This document shows, one piece after another, positions 28,810-37,889 of a DNA stretch of 64,000 nt. The stretch comes from Rhodobacteraceae bacterium LNNU 3342. GTDB lineage: Bacteria; Pseudomonadota; Alphaproteobacteria; Rhodobacterales; Rhodobacteraceae. The stretch is taken from NCBI GenBank assembly GCA_008711135.1, contig VUAW01000002.1, positions 248,001-312,000 on the forward strand, read 5' to 3'. A program made the position numbers and the translations under genes. Position 1 is the stretch's first letter; the number at the start of each line of letters is the position of its first letter. The notes below the pieces were generated by a model. That model saw only the letters and a program-made list of their open reading frames with translations, ran no database searches and was not told the DNA's origin.

Positions 28810-29205
28810 ATGCGCGCCCTTTTCCTTGCGCTTGGCATAGTTGCAGCCCCAGCCATGGCCGAAACGCCCATGGGGGCCGAGGCGTTCGAACGTTACACCA
28901 CCGGCCGCACCCTGACCTTCAGCAGCCGCGGCGTTCCCTACGGGATTGAACAATACCTGCCCGACCGGCGGGTGATCTGGTCCTTCATCGGGCAGGAATG
29001 CCGCCGGGGCAGCTGGTACGCGATGGATGATCAGATCTGCTTCACTTATGAACATGATCCGACGCCGCAGTGCTGGACCTTCTATGCCGGGTCGGACGGA
29101 CTTCGCGCCCGATTCGAAGACGGGCGCCCCGAGCCTACGGAACTGGTCGAGGTTGAACAAAGCCCCGAACCGTTGCGCTGCGCGGGGCCTGACGTCGGCG
29201 TCTGA
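28810..29205 (+). CDS. Small secreted protein of unknown function
   Basis: 131 residues with a signal peptide of about 17 residues (MRALFLALGIVAAPAMA). The mature part has four cysteines (ECRRG, QICFTYE, QCWTFY, LRCAG), likely forming two disulfides, and a compact beta-rich pattern with many aromatic residues. A GGAAGGAG ribosome site precedes the ATG. I do not recognise a named family beyond similarity to hypothetical proteins of Rhodobacteraceae. It ends 4 bases before the convergent xseA stop. Confidence 0.75.
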   Translation: MRALFLALGIVAAPAMAETPMGAEAFERYTTGRTLTFSSRGVPYGIEQYLPDRRVIWSFIGQECRRGSWYAMDDQICFTYEHDPTPQCWTFYAGSDGLRARFEDGRPEPTELVEVEQSPEPLRCAGPDVGV

Positions 29206-29209
29206 GCGT

Positions 29210-30832
29210 CTAGAACAGGCTGCCCTGATCCGGCGTCTTGCCCTTGGTCTTGCGCGGCCCCTTGCCGCCCAAGGCAAGCCGGCCGTCGTGGAACTCGATT
29301 TCCAGCCCGGTCGCCTGTTCCGCCGCTGCGCGTGACGTGACCACCCCGCTGTCCCCGCGCACCACGGCATAACCGCGCCGCAGGGTTTCCTTGTAGCCCA
29401 GCGTCTGGCGCAGCCGTTCCAGCGCATCCAGCCGCTCTCGCCCCCCGGTCAGGCGGGCATCCGTGGCCTGATCCAGCCGCTGCAAGAGTTTCTCCAGGCG
29501 CTCCTTGCCGCGGCGGATGTCGGCCTCGGCCTCGCGGGCAGCGCGGGCAAGGCCCTGTGTCAGGCGGCTGCCGCAGTCGCCCAGACGCTGCCGCGCGACT
29601 TGGATTCGGTCGGTCAGACGGGCCGGGCTGACCGGCAGGCGCGAAAGCCGCAGGCGGTCCCGCTGCAACGGCCGGTCGAGCGCCCCGGCCAGCCGGATGG
29701 CGGCGCGGGCCAGCACCTGATGGCAGCGGTCCGTCCTGTCTGACAGCACGCGCGGCCGCAGATGCGCCGCCACCTGCTGAAAGGCCAGCCGCTTGCGCCC
29801 CGTGGCCATCCGCAGCGCCGCCGGAAGCCGTTCGCCGCAGTGATCCAGCCGCTGGGTCGCCTGTGCCACCAGCGTTTCGGGCCGAGGCAGGGCGCGGGAC
29901 AGGTCCCGCAGGCGCTGGCGGCGCTGGATCACGGCATGGCTGGAACAGCGCCCCAGCCGCGCCCCCTGCCCGTCCAGCCACGACAGAAGCTCCATCCGCA
30001 CCGGAACAGCTATCTCGGCGGCAGCCGTCGGGGTCGGCGCACGCCGGTCGGCGGCGTGGTCAATCAATGTCGTGTCGGTTTCGTGGCCCACGGCAGAGAT
30101 CAGCGGGATCCGGCTTTCCGCGGCGGCGCGGACTACGATTTCCTCGTTGAAGCCCCAAAGATCCTCGATGCTGCCGCCACCCCGCGCGACGATCAGCAGG
30201 TCCGGCCGCGGGATCGGCCCATCCTTGGGCAGCGCGTTGAAGCCACGGATACCCGCTGCAACCTCGGCCGCGCAGCGCTCGCCCTGCACCGCCACCGGCC
30301 AGATCAGCACCCGGCGCGGAAAGCGGTCGCGCAGCCGGTGCAGGATGTCCCGGATCACCGCGCCGGACGGCGAGGTCACCACCCCGATCACCTCTGGCAG
30401 GTACGGGAGCGGGCGCTTGCGGTCCGCGTCGAACAACCCCTCGGCCGCCAGCGCCGCGCGTCGCTTTTCCAGCATGACCATCAGCGCGCCGGCACCGGCG
30501 GGGGCGATATCCTCGATCACCATCTGGTATTTCGACTGCCCGCCAAAGGTGGTGAGCTTGCCGGTGGCGATTACCTCCATCCCCTCCTCGGGCGGGGTGC
30601 GCAGCCGGTCGGCGTTTCCCTTCCAGATCACTGCCGACAGCACGCAGCGGTCGTCCTTGAGGTCCAGATACACGTGCCCCGACCGGGGGCGCGACACGCG
30701 GCCAACTTCGCCCCGCACGCGGACATGGCTGAACTCTCCCTCCACCACGCGCTTCACGGCGCCGGAGATCTCGGACACGGTGAATTCCGGCGCGTTCTGG
30801 CCGGGGATCGGGTCTTCGAAAAGATCGGACAT
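29210..30832 (-). CDS. xseA: Exodeoxyribonuclease VII large subunit
   Basis: 540 residues. N-terminal OB-fold tRNA_anti-like domain (FTVSEISGAVKRVVE ... VRGEVGRVSRPRSGHVYLDLKD), catalytic middle (GVVTSPSGAVIRDIL, ARGGGSIEDLWGFNEE, SAVGHETDTTLIDHAADRRAPTP) and a long Arg-rich coiled-coil-prone C-terminus (about 300-500). Degrades single-stranded DNA with several XseB subunits; xseB is not in this window. The ATG at 30832 is used rather than a TTG one codon earlier. Divergent from purD. Confidence 0.97.
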   Translation of the reverse strand: MSDLFEDPIPGQNAPEFTVSEISGAVKRVVEGEFSHVRVRGEVGRVSRPRSGHVYLDLKDDRCVLSAVIWKGNADRLRTPPEEGMEVIATGKLTTFGGQSKYQMVIEDIAPAGAGALMVMLEKRRAALAAEGLFDADRKRPLPYLPEVIGVVTSPSGAVIRDILHRLRDRFPRRVLIWPVAVQGERCAAEVAAGIRGFNALPKDGPIPRPDLLIVARGGGSIEDLWGFNEEIVVRAAAESRIPLISAVGHETDTTLIDHAADRRAPTPTAAAEIAVPVRMELLSWLDGQGARLGRCSSHAVIQRRQRLRDLSRALPRPETLVAQATQRLDHCGERLPAALRMATGRKRLAFQQVAAHLRPRVLSDRTDRCHQVLARAAIRLAGALDRPLQRDRLRLSRLPVSPARLTDRIQVARQRLGDCGSRLTQGLARAAREAEADIRRGKERLEKLLQRLDQATDARLTGGRERLDALERLRQTLGYKETLRRGYAVVRGDSGVVTSRAAAEQATGLEIEFHDGRLALGGKGPRKTKGKTPDQGSLF

Positions 30833-30843
30833 CAAGGGCTCGC

Positions 30844-30872
30844 TTGTCAGGGGCGTGCGGGCACCTTAGAAC
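30844..30872 (+). promoter_or_regulatory. Sigma-70-like promoter of purD
   Basis: TTGTCA (30844-30849), a 17-base spacer, TAGAAC (30867-30872), giving a leader of roughly 28 bases to the ATG at 30907. Confidence 0.6.
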
Positions 30873-30906
30873 GCGCCGCAACGAAGGCCAAGAGATAGGG
30901 GCGCGC

Positions 30907-32169
30907 ATGAACATCCTGGTGCTGGGCAGCGGCGGGCGCGAACACGCGCTGGCATGGGCGATCAAGCAGAACCCCAAGTGCGACCGGCTGATCGTCGCGC
31001 CGGGCAACGCCGGGATCGCAGGCGTCGCGGAATGCGCGGAACTTGAAATCACTGACGGCGGCGCCGTGGTCGATTTCGCCGAACAGAATGCCATCGACTT
31101 CGTCATCATCGGCCCCGAGGCACCGCTCGCCGCCGGTGTCGCTGACCGTCTGGCCGAGGCCGGCATCCTGGTCTTTGGTCCTTCCGCAGCCGCGGCGCGG
31201 CTGGAGGCATCCAAGGCCTTCACCAAGGAAATCTGTGACGCTGCCGGTGCCCCGACCGCCGCCTATGCCCGGTTCACCGAGGCTGAACCCGCCCGCGACT
31301 ACATCCGCCAGAAGGGCGCGCCCATCGTCGTCAAGGCTGACGGGCTGGCCGCCGGGAAAGGCGTCATCGTCGCAATGGACGAAGAAACCGCACTTGCCGC
31401 GATCGACGACATGTTCGGCGGCGAATTCGGGGCCGCCGGAGCCGAGGTCGTGATCGAGGAATTCATGACTGGGGAGGAAGCCAGCTTCTTCCTGCTCTGC
31501 GATGGCGAAACCGTGCTGCCGATCGGCACAGCGCAGGACCACAAGCGTGCCTTCGATGGGGACGAGGGCCCCAACACCGGTGGTATGGGCGCCTATTCCC
31601 CTGCCCCAGTTCTCATGGATGCCGTCGCCGAACAGGCGTTGACTGAGATCATCCGCCCCACCATGATCGAGATGGCCCGCCGCGGCACCCCCTATCGCGG
31701 GGTGCTTTACGCAGGGCTCATGATCGAAAACGGCCGCGCACGGCTGGTGGAATACAACGTTCGCTTCGGCGACCCGGAATGCCAAGTGTTGATGATGCGG
31801 CTGGGCGCGCAGGCGCTTGACCTGCTGCTGGCCTGCGCCGAGGGCCGTCTGGCAGAGGCGCGGGTGGACTGGGCCGAAGATCACGCCCTGACCGTGGTCA
31901 TGGCGGCGCAGGGCTATCCGGGCAGCTATGAGAAAGGCAGCATCATCACGGGACTTGATACCCTGCCCGAGGACAGCTTCCACATGACCTTCCACGCTGG
32001 AACCCGGCTCGACAACGGGCGGATCGTGGCGAACGGGGGCCGGGTGCTCAACATCACCGCCCGCGGAGCGACCTTGGCCGAGGCACAGGACCGCGCCTAT
32101 GGCATGATTAAACAGATCGACTGGCCGGAAGGCTTCTGCCGTTCTGACATCGGCTGGCGCGCGCTCTGA
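30907..32169 (+). CDS. purD: Phosphoribosylamine-glycine ligase
   Basis: 420 residues; ATP-dependent second step of purine synthesis, making glycinamide ribonucleotide. N-terminal MNILVLGSGGREHALAW is the GARS signature. The ATP-grasp domain follows (IVVKADGLAAGKGV, EEFMTGEEASFF, DGDEGPNTGGMGAYSPAP, RFGDPECQVLMMRL). The ATG at 30907 gives family length. Confidence 0.98.
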   Translation: MNILVLGSGGREHALAWAIKQNPKCDRLIVAPGNAGIAGVAECAELEITDGGAVVDFAEQNAIDFVIIGPEAPLAAGVADRLAEAGILVFGPSAAAARLEASKAFTKEICDAAGAPTAAYARFTEAEPARDYIRQKGAPIVVKADGLAAGKGVIVAMDEETALAAIDDMFGGEFGAAGAEVVIEEFMTGEEASFFLLCDGETVLPIGTAQDHKRAFDGDEGPNTGGMGAYSPAPVLMDAVAEQALTEIIRPTMIEMARRGTPYRGVLYAGLMIENGRARLVEYNVRFGDPECQVLMMRLGAQALDLLLACAEGRLAEARVDWAEDHALTVVMAAQGYPGSYEKGSIITGLDTLPEDSFHMTFHAGTRLDNGRIVANGGRVLNITARGATLAEAQDRAYGMIKQIDWPEGFCRSDIGWRAL

Positions 32170-32203
32170 CTTCGCGCCCAGCGCGCCGGGCCCAACGGGA
32201 TGC

Positions 32204-32225
32204 GCCGCGCGCCTTGGCGCGCGGC
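32204..32225. repeat. Perfect 10-bp GC inverted repeat between purD and ferredoxin genes
   Basis: GCCGCGCGCC-TT-GGCGCGCGGC. It would form a very stable hairpin in RNA from either strand, but no T-tract follows on either side. It may act as a transcript 3'-end stabiliser or Rho-region boundary for the two convergent genes. Confidence 0.6.
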
Positions 32226-32249
32226 AAAGACGGGCGGGAGTGCCTCGCC

Positions 32250-32588
<339 letters not shown>

Positions 32589-32653
32589 TCACGTGCTTGG
32601 GGCGACATAAGGCACCGCGGCTGGTTTGGCCAGCACCCGCCGGGCCGCGAATG

Positions 32654-32677
32654 AAAAGGGCGCCGCAGCCGGCGCCC
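32654..32677 (-). terminator. Intrinsic terminator of the Deg-type protease gene
   Basis: On the minus strand GGGCGCCG-GCTG-CGGCGCCC followed by TTTT, 8 bases beyond the protease stop codon. Confidence 0.85.
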
Positions 32678-32684
32678 TGATCCC

Positions 32685-34157
32685 TTATTCGACCGACAGC
32701 GCGACGAACCGTGGTTCGCCGCCGCGGCGGATAAGAAGCAGCAGCGACCGCCGCCCCCCATCCCGCGCCTCGGCAACACGGGCCTCCAGATCGGCAAGGC
32801 TTCCCACCGGCTGCTGCCCTGCCTCGGTAATGACGTCACCGGGGCGGAGGCCCTTTTCAAACGCCTCGCTGTCTTCGGCCACGTCGGTCACGACCAGCCC
32901 CTCGGTATTCGCGGGCAGGCCCAGTTCCTCGCGCAGGGTCGGGTTCATGTTGCTGACCGTCATCCCGAGGATGTCGCTGGTCGTCACCTGAGGCTCCGGC
33001 GCTTCGGGCGTGCCGGCTTCGGGCGCGGCGCCTTCGGCCGTTTCGCGGCGGCCCAGCGTCACCCGCAGCGCCTGGGTCTGGCCGTCGCGCATCACGGTGA
33101 CCCGCACGGCTTTGCCCACTTCCGTGTTGCCGACCCGGCGGACAAGGTCGCGGGTGTCGATCACGTCGTTGCCGTCAAAGCTCAGGATCACGTCGCCCGC
33201 GCGGAGGCCGGCATCGCGGCCCGGACCTTCGGGCACATCCGTGACAAGGGCGCCTGCCGACCGGTCAAGGCCGATCGCCTCCGCGATTTCAGGCGTCACG
33301 TCCTGAATGCGGACGCCCAGCCAGCCGCGCCGGGTTTCGCCATAGTCGCGCAACTGCTGCACCACCCGCGTCACCACCGAGGACGACATGGCAAAGCCGA
33401 TGCCGATTGACCCGCCGGTGGGCGACAGGATCGCGGTGTTGACCCCGATCACCTGCCCGTCCATGTTGAAGAGCGGACCGCCAGAGTTCCCGCGGTTGAT
33501 AGCTGCATCGGTCTGGATATAGTCGTCATAGCTGCCCGAAAGCGCCCGGCCCCGCGCCGAGACGATGCCGGCCGAAACCGAGAACCCCTGCCCCAGCGGG
33601 TTACCCATAGCCACGACCCAGTCACCCACCCGCGCGCCGTCAGAATCTCCGAAGTTCACGAAGGGCAGCGGCCGATCGCTTTGCACCTTGAGCAGGGCGA
33701 TGTCAGTGGTCGGGTCGGTTCCCACCACCTCGGCGGCAAGTTCGGTGCCGGTGAAAAACTCCACCAGGATCTCGTCCGCGCCCTCGATCACGTGGTTGTT
33801 CGTGACGATGAACCCGTCCTCGGAAATCACGAAGCCGGAGCCCAGCGCCTGGCTGCGGCGCGGGCCGGGGGGCGCACCCGGACCACGGTCCAGGAAGTCA
33901 CGGAAGAATTCCTCGAACGGGGAACCCTCGGGAACGATCGGGCGAGGACCAGTAGGGCTTTCTACCGAGGTAGAGGTGGTGATGTTCACCACCGCCGGGC
34001 TAACCCGCTCCGCCAGGTCGGCAAAGCTTTCCGGCGCCGCGCGGGCATTAAGAAGCGTTGCCTGCCCCAGCAGAAGCAATAGCCCAAGCATGAGCACCTG
34101 AACCAGGCGCAGCGGATCTGAGGCCCCGACAGGAAGGGCGATGGCCTTGGAATTCAC
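32685..34157 (-). CDS. Periplasmic DegP/DegQ-type serine protease
   Basis: 490 residues. N-terminal hydrophobic export signal (about residues 20-40), trypsin-like domain with the full triad: His in VTNNHVIEG, Asp in TDIALLKV, Ser in INRGNSGGPLF. Two PDZ domains follow (about 260-360 and 385-490: LRAGDVILSFDG; LRPGDVITEAG). Degrades misfolded envelope proteins. The start is a GTG with AAGGAG seven bases upstream; the frame continues to 34211 without a better start. It lies directly behind hflKC but past a strong terminator. TTGACA on the minus strand at 34285-34280 may be its -35, but the matching -10 is poor. Confidence 0.93.
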   Translation of the reverse strand: MNSKAIALPVGASDPLRLVQVLMLGLLLLLGQATLLNARAAPESFADLAERVSPAVVNITTSTSVESPTGPRPIVPEGSPFEEFFRDFLDRGPGAPPGPRRSQALGSGFVISEDGFIVTNNHVIEGADEILVEFFTGTELAAEVVGTDPTTDIALLKVQSDRPLPFVNFGDSDGARVGDWVVAMGNPLGQGFSVSAGIVSARGRALSGSYDDYIQTDAAINRGNSGGPLFNMDGQVIGVNTAILSPTGGSIGIGFAMSSSVVTRVVQQLRDYGETRRGWLGVRIQDVTPEIAEAIGLDRSAGALVTDVPEGPGRDAGLRAGDVILSFDGNDVIDTRDLVRRVGNTEVGKAVRVTVMRDGQTQALRVTLGRRETAEGAAPEAGTPEAPEPQVTTSDILGMTVSNMNPTLREELGLPANTEGLVVTDVAEDSEAFEKGLRPGDVITEAGQQPVGSLADLEARVAEARDGGRRSLLLLIRRGGEPRFVALSVE

Positions 34158-34306
34158 TCCGATCTCCTTTTGGTGACGCCCCTCGGCAGTTGCGGCGACG
34201 GAACGTGGCATTCATCACTTTCCTGATAGTTATGGCTGCAGCGGGAAAACGCAAACGCATGTTTTCCACGGGCCCCACCTGTCAACGGTTCGTGAAGCAG
34301 ATGCAG

Positions 34307-34335
34307 AAAAAAGCCGGCCCCGGGGCCGGCTTTTT
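34307..34335. terminator. Intrinsic terminator after hflC
   Basis: A 9-bp perfect stem GCCGGCCCC/GGGGCCGGC with six A on one side and five T on the other, so it can act in either direction. It separates hflKC from the downstream protease gene. Confidence 0.92.
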
Positions 34336-34340
34336 GTTCG

Positions 34341-35339
34341 TCATTCGGTCGCAAGGGGCGCAAGCTGTGCTGCAGGCCCGGCAACAGCCGGTTCAGCGGG
34401 CGCACCCGGTTCGGCCGGGGGTGCGGCGCTGATCTGGTCGTCGCCGCCCGGTCCCGCGGCTGGGGCCGCAGCCGCGCCCTGATCCGAACGCAGGTAGTTG
34501 AAGAACTCGCTGTCCGGACGCAGGACCATGGTCGAGTTCTCGCCCCGCAGCGCCCGCTCATACGAAGTCAGCGACCGGGTAAAGGCAAAGAACTCCGGAT
34601 CGCGCCCGAAGGCTTCAGCATAAATCACGTTGCGCTCGGCGTCAGCCTCACCGCGGATGATTTCCGACTGACGACGCGCTTCCGAAACCAGTTCAACCAC
34701 CGTCCGGTCGGCCGAGGCGCGGACCCGCTGCGCGGCTTCCTCACCCCGGGCGATCTCGTCCGCGGCCTCGCGCTCACGCTCGGCCCGCATCCGGGCAAAG
34801 GTGGCGGCAAGGTTCTGCTCGGGCAGGTCGGTACGGGTCAGCCGGACGTCGATCACGTCGATCCCCAGCGTCAGCGCGTCACGCCGCGCCAGATCCCGGA
34901 TGCGGTTCATCAGTGCCGTCCGGTCGTCCGAAAGCACGGCGCCCGAAGGAACGGAACCTAGGACCTCACGGATTGCAGGCGTCACGATCCGTTCCAGCCG
35001 CCCTTGGGCACCACGTTCGCCTTCGACCCCGACCGCTTCGCGGAACCGGACCACGTCGGTGATGCGCCAGCGGGCGAAGGCGTCGACCACAAGCCGGCGA
35101 TCGTCCAGCGGCGTCACCTCGAACGGCTGCGTCTGAAGGCCAAGGATGCGACCGTCGTAGCTGACGACCTCCTGGATCAGCGGCAGCTTGAACCCGATGC
35201 CCGGCTCCTCGCGCACCTGCTTGACCTGGCCGAACTGCAGCACCAGCACCTTTTCGCGCTCATCGACGATGAAGAGCGACGACAATGCCAGCGCAAGGGC
35301 CACGACGACGACCGGCAGGATGAATGCAGAGCGTTTCAT
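34341..35339 (-). CDS. hflC: HflC, SPFH-domain modulator of FtsH
   Basis: 332 residues: one N-terminal membrane helix (about 5-25), SPFH/band 7 domain (VDEREKVLVLQFGQVKQV ... ERIVTPAIREVLGSV), then a coiled coil (about 190-240). Residues about 295-332 are an extra Ala/Pro/Gly/Glu-rich tail not found in E. coli HflC. With HflK it forms the cage around FtsH. Its ATG overlaps the hflK stop (TGATG). Confidence 0.95.
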   Translation of the reverse strand: MKRSAFILPVVVVALALALSSLFIVDEREKVLVLQFGQVKQVREEPGIGFKLPLIQEVVSYDGRILGLQTQPFEVTPLDDRRLVVDAFARWRITDVVRFREAVGVEGERGAQGRLERIVTPAIREVLGSVPSGAVLSDDRTALMNRIRDLARRDALTLGIDVIDVRLTRTDLPEQNLAATFARMRAEREREAADEIARGEEAAQRVRASADRTVVELVSEARRQSEIIRGEADAERNVIYAEAFGRDPEFFAFTRSLTSYERALRGENSTMVLRPDSEFFNYLRSDQGAAAAPAAGPGGDDQISAAPPAEPGAPAEPAVAGPAAQLAPLATE

Positions 35340-36469
35340 CAGTTACCTCCTCCATTCCGGCGCAGCTCGTTCAGCGGAAGATAGGGAAGCACCCCATTCC
35401 CGCCTTCCTCGCCAGTGACACCGTCAAGGATGACCTTGTCCATCCCGCCCAGCACACGCTCCATCGTCTCCAGATACATCCGGCGGCGCGTCACCTCAGG
35501 AGCGTTCACGTATTCATTGTAGACCGAGACGAAGCGGCTCGCCTCACCTTGCGCTGCGTTGATGACCTCGGCCCGGTAAGCTTCGGACTGTTCTAGGATC
35601 TGGGCAGCCTCACCCCGCGCGCCGGCAAGGACACGGTTGGCATAGGCGTCGGCCTCGCGTTCCAGACGGTCGCGCTGCTGACGGGCCGCCTGAACTTCGC
35701 GGAAGCTGTCGATCACCTCGGCGGGCGGGTCGGCGCGGTCGAAGTTGACCCGGATGACGTTGATCCCGGCCTGATAGCTGTCAAGCGTGGTCTGCACCGC
35801 CTCCAGCAGGTCCTGGGCAATAGCGCCCCGGTCCCGGTTGAGGATCGGCGAAAGCTGCGACCGGGCAATGATGTCACGCATCGCTGAGTCCGACACCGCA
35901 CGGACAGTTTCCGCAGGATCGGCAAGGTTGAACAGGAAGGGTGCTGGATCAAGGATGTTCCAGACCACCTGGAAGCCGATATCCACGATCGCCTCGTCCC
36001 GGGTCAGCATCAGGCCGGTGTCCATGTTGCCGCCGCGCCCGGTGCCGATGTCGGTCACCCGTTCACCCGTCACCTGCACGATTTCCGCGGTGACAACCGG
36101 CCAGGGCGCAAAGTTCAGGCCCGGGCTGGTGGTGCGGTGATAGCTGCCGAACATCAGTTCGATCCCGCGCTCCTCGGGCCGGACGGTGTAGAAGGAACTG
36201 ACCGCCCAGATCGCCAACAGGGCCAGCAGGCCCAGGATCATGGCGCGGCCGGACAAGAACGGTCCGCCACCGCCGGTACGTGGCCCGCGCGGCCCGTTGC
36301 CGCCGCGCCCGCCCATGAGCACGCGAAGCTGTTCCTGCCCCTTCTTCACGATCTCGTCGATTTCGGGAATCTGCGGCCCCTCGCCGCCCGGCCGCTGCCC
36401 ACCGCCGCGGTTTCCACCGCCGCCGCCGGCGCCGCCGCCCCCCCAGGGTCCGCCGTTGTTACCAGCCAT
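35339..36469 (-). CDS. hflK: HflK, SPFH-domain modulator of FtsH
   Basis: 376 residues. A strongly glycine-rich cytosolic N-terminus (about 1-70), one membrane helix (MILGLLALLAIWAVSSFY, about 76-94) and a SPFH domain (VRPEERGIELMFGSY ... GLNFAPWPV; EAVQTTLDSYQAGI). Partner of HflC in the same transcript. It begins 58 bases after gor on the same strand. Confidence 0.96.
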   Translation of the reverse strand: MAGNNGGPWGGGGAGGGGGNRGGGQRPGGEGPQIPEIDEIVKKGQEQLRVLMGGRGGNGPRGPRTGGGGPFLSGRAMILGLLALLAIWAVSSFYTVRPEERGIELMFGSYHRTTSPGLNFAPWPVVTAEIVQVTGERVTDIGTGRGGNMDTGLMLTRDEAIVDIGFQVVWNILDPAPFLFNLADPAETVRAVSDSAMRDIIARSQLSPILNRDRGAIAQDLLEAVQTTLDSYQAGINVIRVNFDRADPPAEVIDSFREVQAARQQRDRLEREADAYANRVLAGARGEAAQILEQSEAYRAEVINAAQGEASRFVSVYNEYVNAPEVTRRRMYLETMERVLGGMDKVILDGVTGEEGGNGVLPYLPLNELRRNGGGN

Positions 36470-36527
36470 CGAACCTCTTTTCCCCTCTCTTTCGTCACTT
36501 CTGCAAGTGGTTGCCCTTGGCCGTCGT

Positions 36528-37886
36528 TCAAGCTGTGCGCACGGGACTCCGCAACGTCACAAGCTCTTCGGCCATTGTCGGATGCACCGCCACGGTGCGG
36601 TCGAAGTCCTCCTTGGTGGCGCCCATCTTGATCGCGATGGCCGCAAGCTGGATCATCTCGCCGGCATTCGGTGCCACGATATGGCAGCCAAGAACGCGGC
36701 GGGTGTTCTGGCAGACGACCAGCTTCATCATCACCCGGTCCGGCCGCCCAGCGAAAAGCGTCTGCATGGGCCGGAAGGCGGTCGAATAAACCTCGATCGG
36801 GCCGGCCGCGCGCGCCGCTTCCTCGGACAGGCCGACCGATCCCAGTTCCGGCTGCGTGAAGACCGCGCTTGCGACCAGTTCGTGATCGGCCTTGCGCTTC
36901 TCTCCTCGGAAGACGGTGTCGGCGAAGGCGTGGCCCTCGCGGATGGCGACCGGCGTCAGATTGATGCGGTTGGTGACATCCCCCACCGCATAAATAGACG
37001 GAACCGAGGTCTGCGACCAGTCATCCACGATCACTTCCCCGTTGCGGCCAAGGGTCACGCCCGCCTCTTCAAGGCCCAGCCCCCCGGTGCAAGGCACCCG
37101 GCCCGTGGCATAGAGAACCTGTTCAAAGACCTGTTCGTGCCCCATGGTAGAGGTCACGCGCATCCCGCCATCCACAGGCTCCATCCGCAAGACATCGGTG
37201 CCGCAGCTGATATCGATCCCCGAGGCGCGCATCCCTTCCGAAATGTGGCCGCGGGCTTCCTCGTCAAAGCCGCGCAGGATCTGGGCGCCGCGGTAATACT
37301 GCGTCACCTTCACCCCCAGCCCGTTCAGGATGCAGGCGAATTCGGATGCAATATAGCCGCCCCCAACGATCAGGATCGACTTGGGTAGCTTTTCCAGATC
37401 GAAGATCTCGTTCGAGGTAAGCACCTTGTCGGCATGCGGCATGTCCGGGATGAAGGGCCGGCCGCCGGTGGCGATCAGGATGTGTTTGGCAGTGACCGTC
37501 TGCCCGTCGGCCAGCCGCACCGTATGTGGATCGGCGATCGACGCGCGGCTGTCAAAGATGGTGACACCCGCGTTCTGCAGCCCCTTGCGGTAAAGCCCTT
37601 CAAGCCGTGACAACTCGTCGCGCAGCTTGCCGCGGAAGGCCGTCCAGTCAAAGCCGCCGATCTGCGCGTCCCAGCCATAGGCGCGGGCATCCTCGACCGC
37701 GCCGGGATAGGTGGAGGCGAATACCATGATCTTCTTCGGGACGCAGCCGCGGATGACGCAGGTTCCGCCCATCCGGTATTCCTCGGCCAGCGCAACCTTG
37801 GCGCCACCTTCCGAGGCCGCGATCCGCGCCGCGCGAACCCCGCCGGACCCGCCGCCGATGACGAAGAGATCGTAGTCGAAAGTCAT
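36528..37886 (-). CDS. gor: Glutathione reductase
   Basis: 452 residues; NADPH-dependent regeneration of glutathione. FAD motif GGGSGGVRAARIAASEG at the N-terminus, redox-active disulfide in GGTCVIRGCVPKK (Cys43, Cys48), NADPH-site motif IVGGGYIASEFACIL, and the C-terminal catalytic HPTMAEE His-Glu pair. It starts 3 bases after rpiA, so both share one transcript and link NADPH supply to thiol defence. Confidence 0.96.
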   Translation of the reverse strand: MTFDYDLFVIGGGSGGVRAARIAASEGGAKVALAEEYRMGGTCVIRGCVPKKIMVFASTYPGAVEDARAYGWDAQIGGFDWTAFRGKLRDELSRLEGLYRKGLQNAGVTIFDSRASIADPHTVRLADGQTVTAKHILIATGGRPFIPDMPHADKVLTSNEIFDLEKLPKSILIVGGGYIASEFACILNGLGVKVTQYYRGAQILRGFDEEARGHISEGMRASGIDISCGTDVLRMEPVDGGMRVTSTMGHEQVFEQVLYATGRVPCTGGLGLEEAGVTLGRNGEVIVDDWSQTSVPSIYAVGDVTNRINLTPVAIREGHAFADTVFRGEKRKADHELVASAVFTQPELGSVGLSEEAARAAGPIEVYSTAFRPMQTLFAGRPDRVMMKLVVCQNTRRVLGCHIVAPNAGEMIQLAAIAIKMGATKEDFDRTVAVHPTMAEELVTLRSPVRTA

Positions 37887-37889
37887 AAG

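Noticed and set aside
32216-32249. Possible terminator at the GC palindrome after purD
   Set aside because: No T-tract on either strand; listed only as an inverted repeat.
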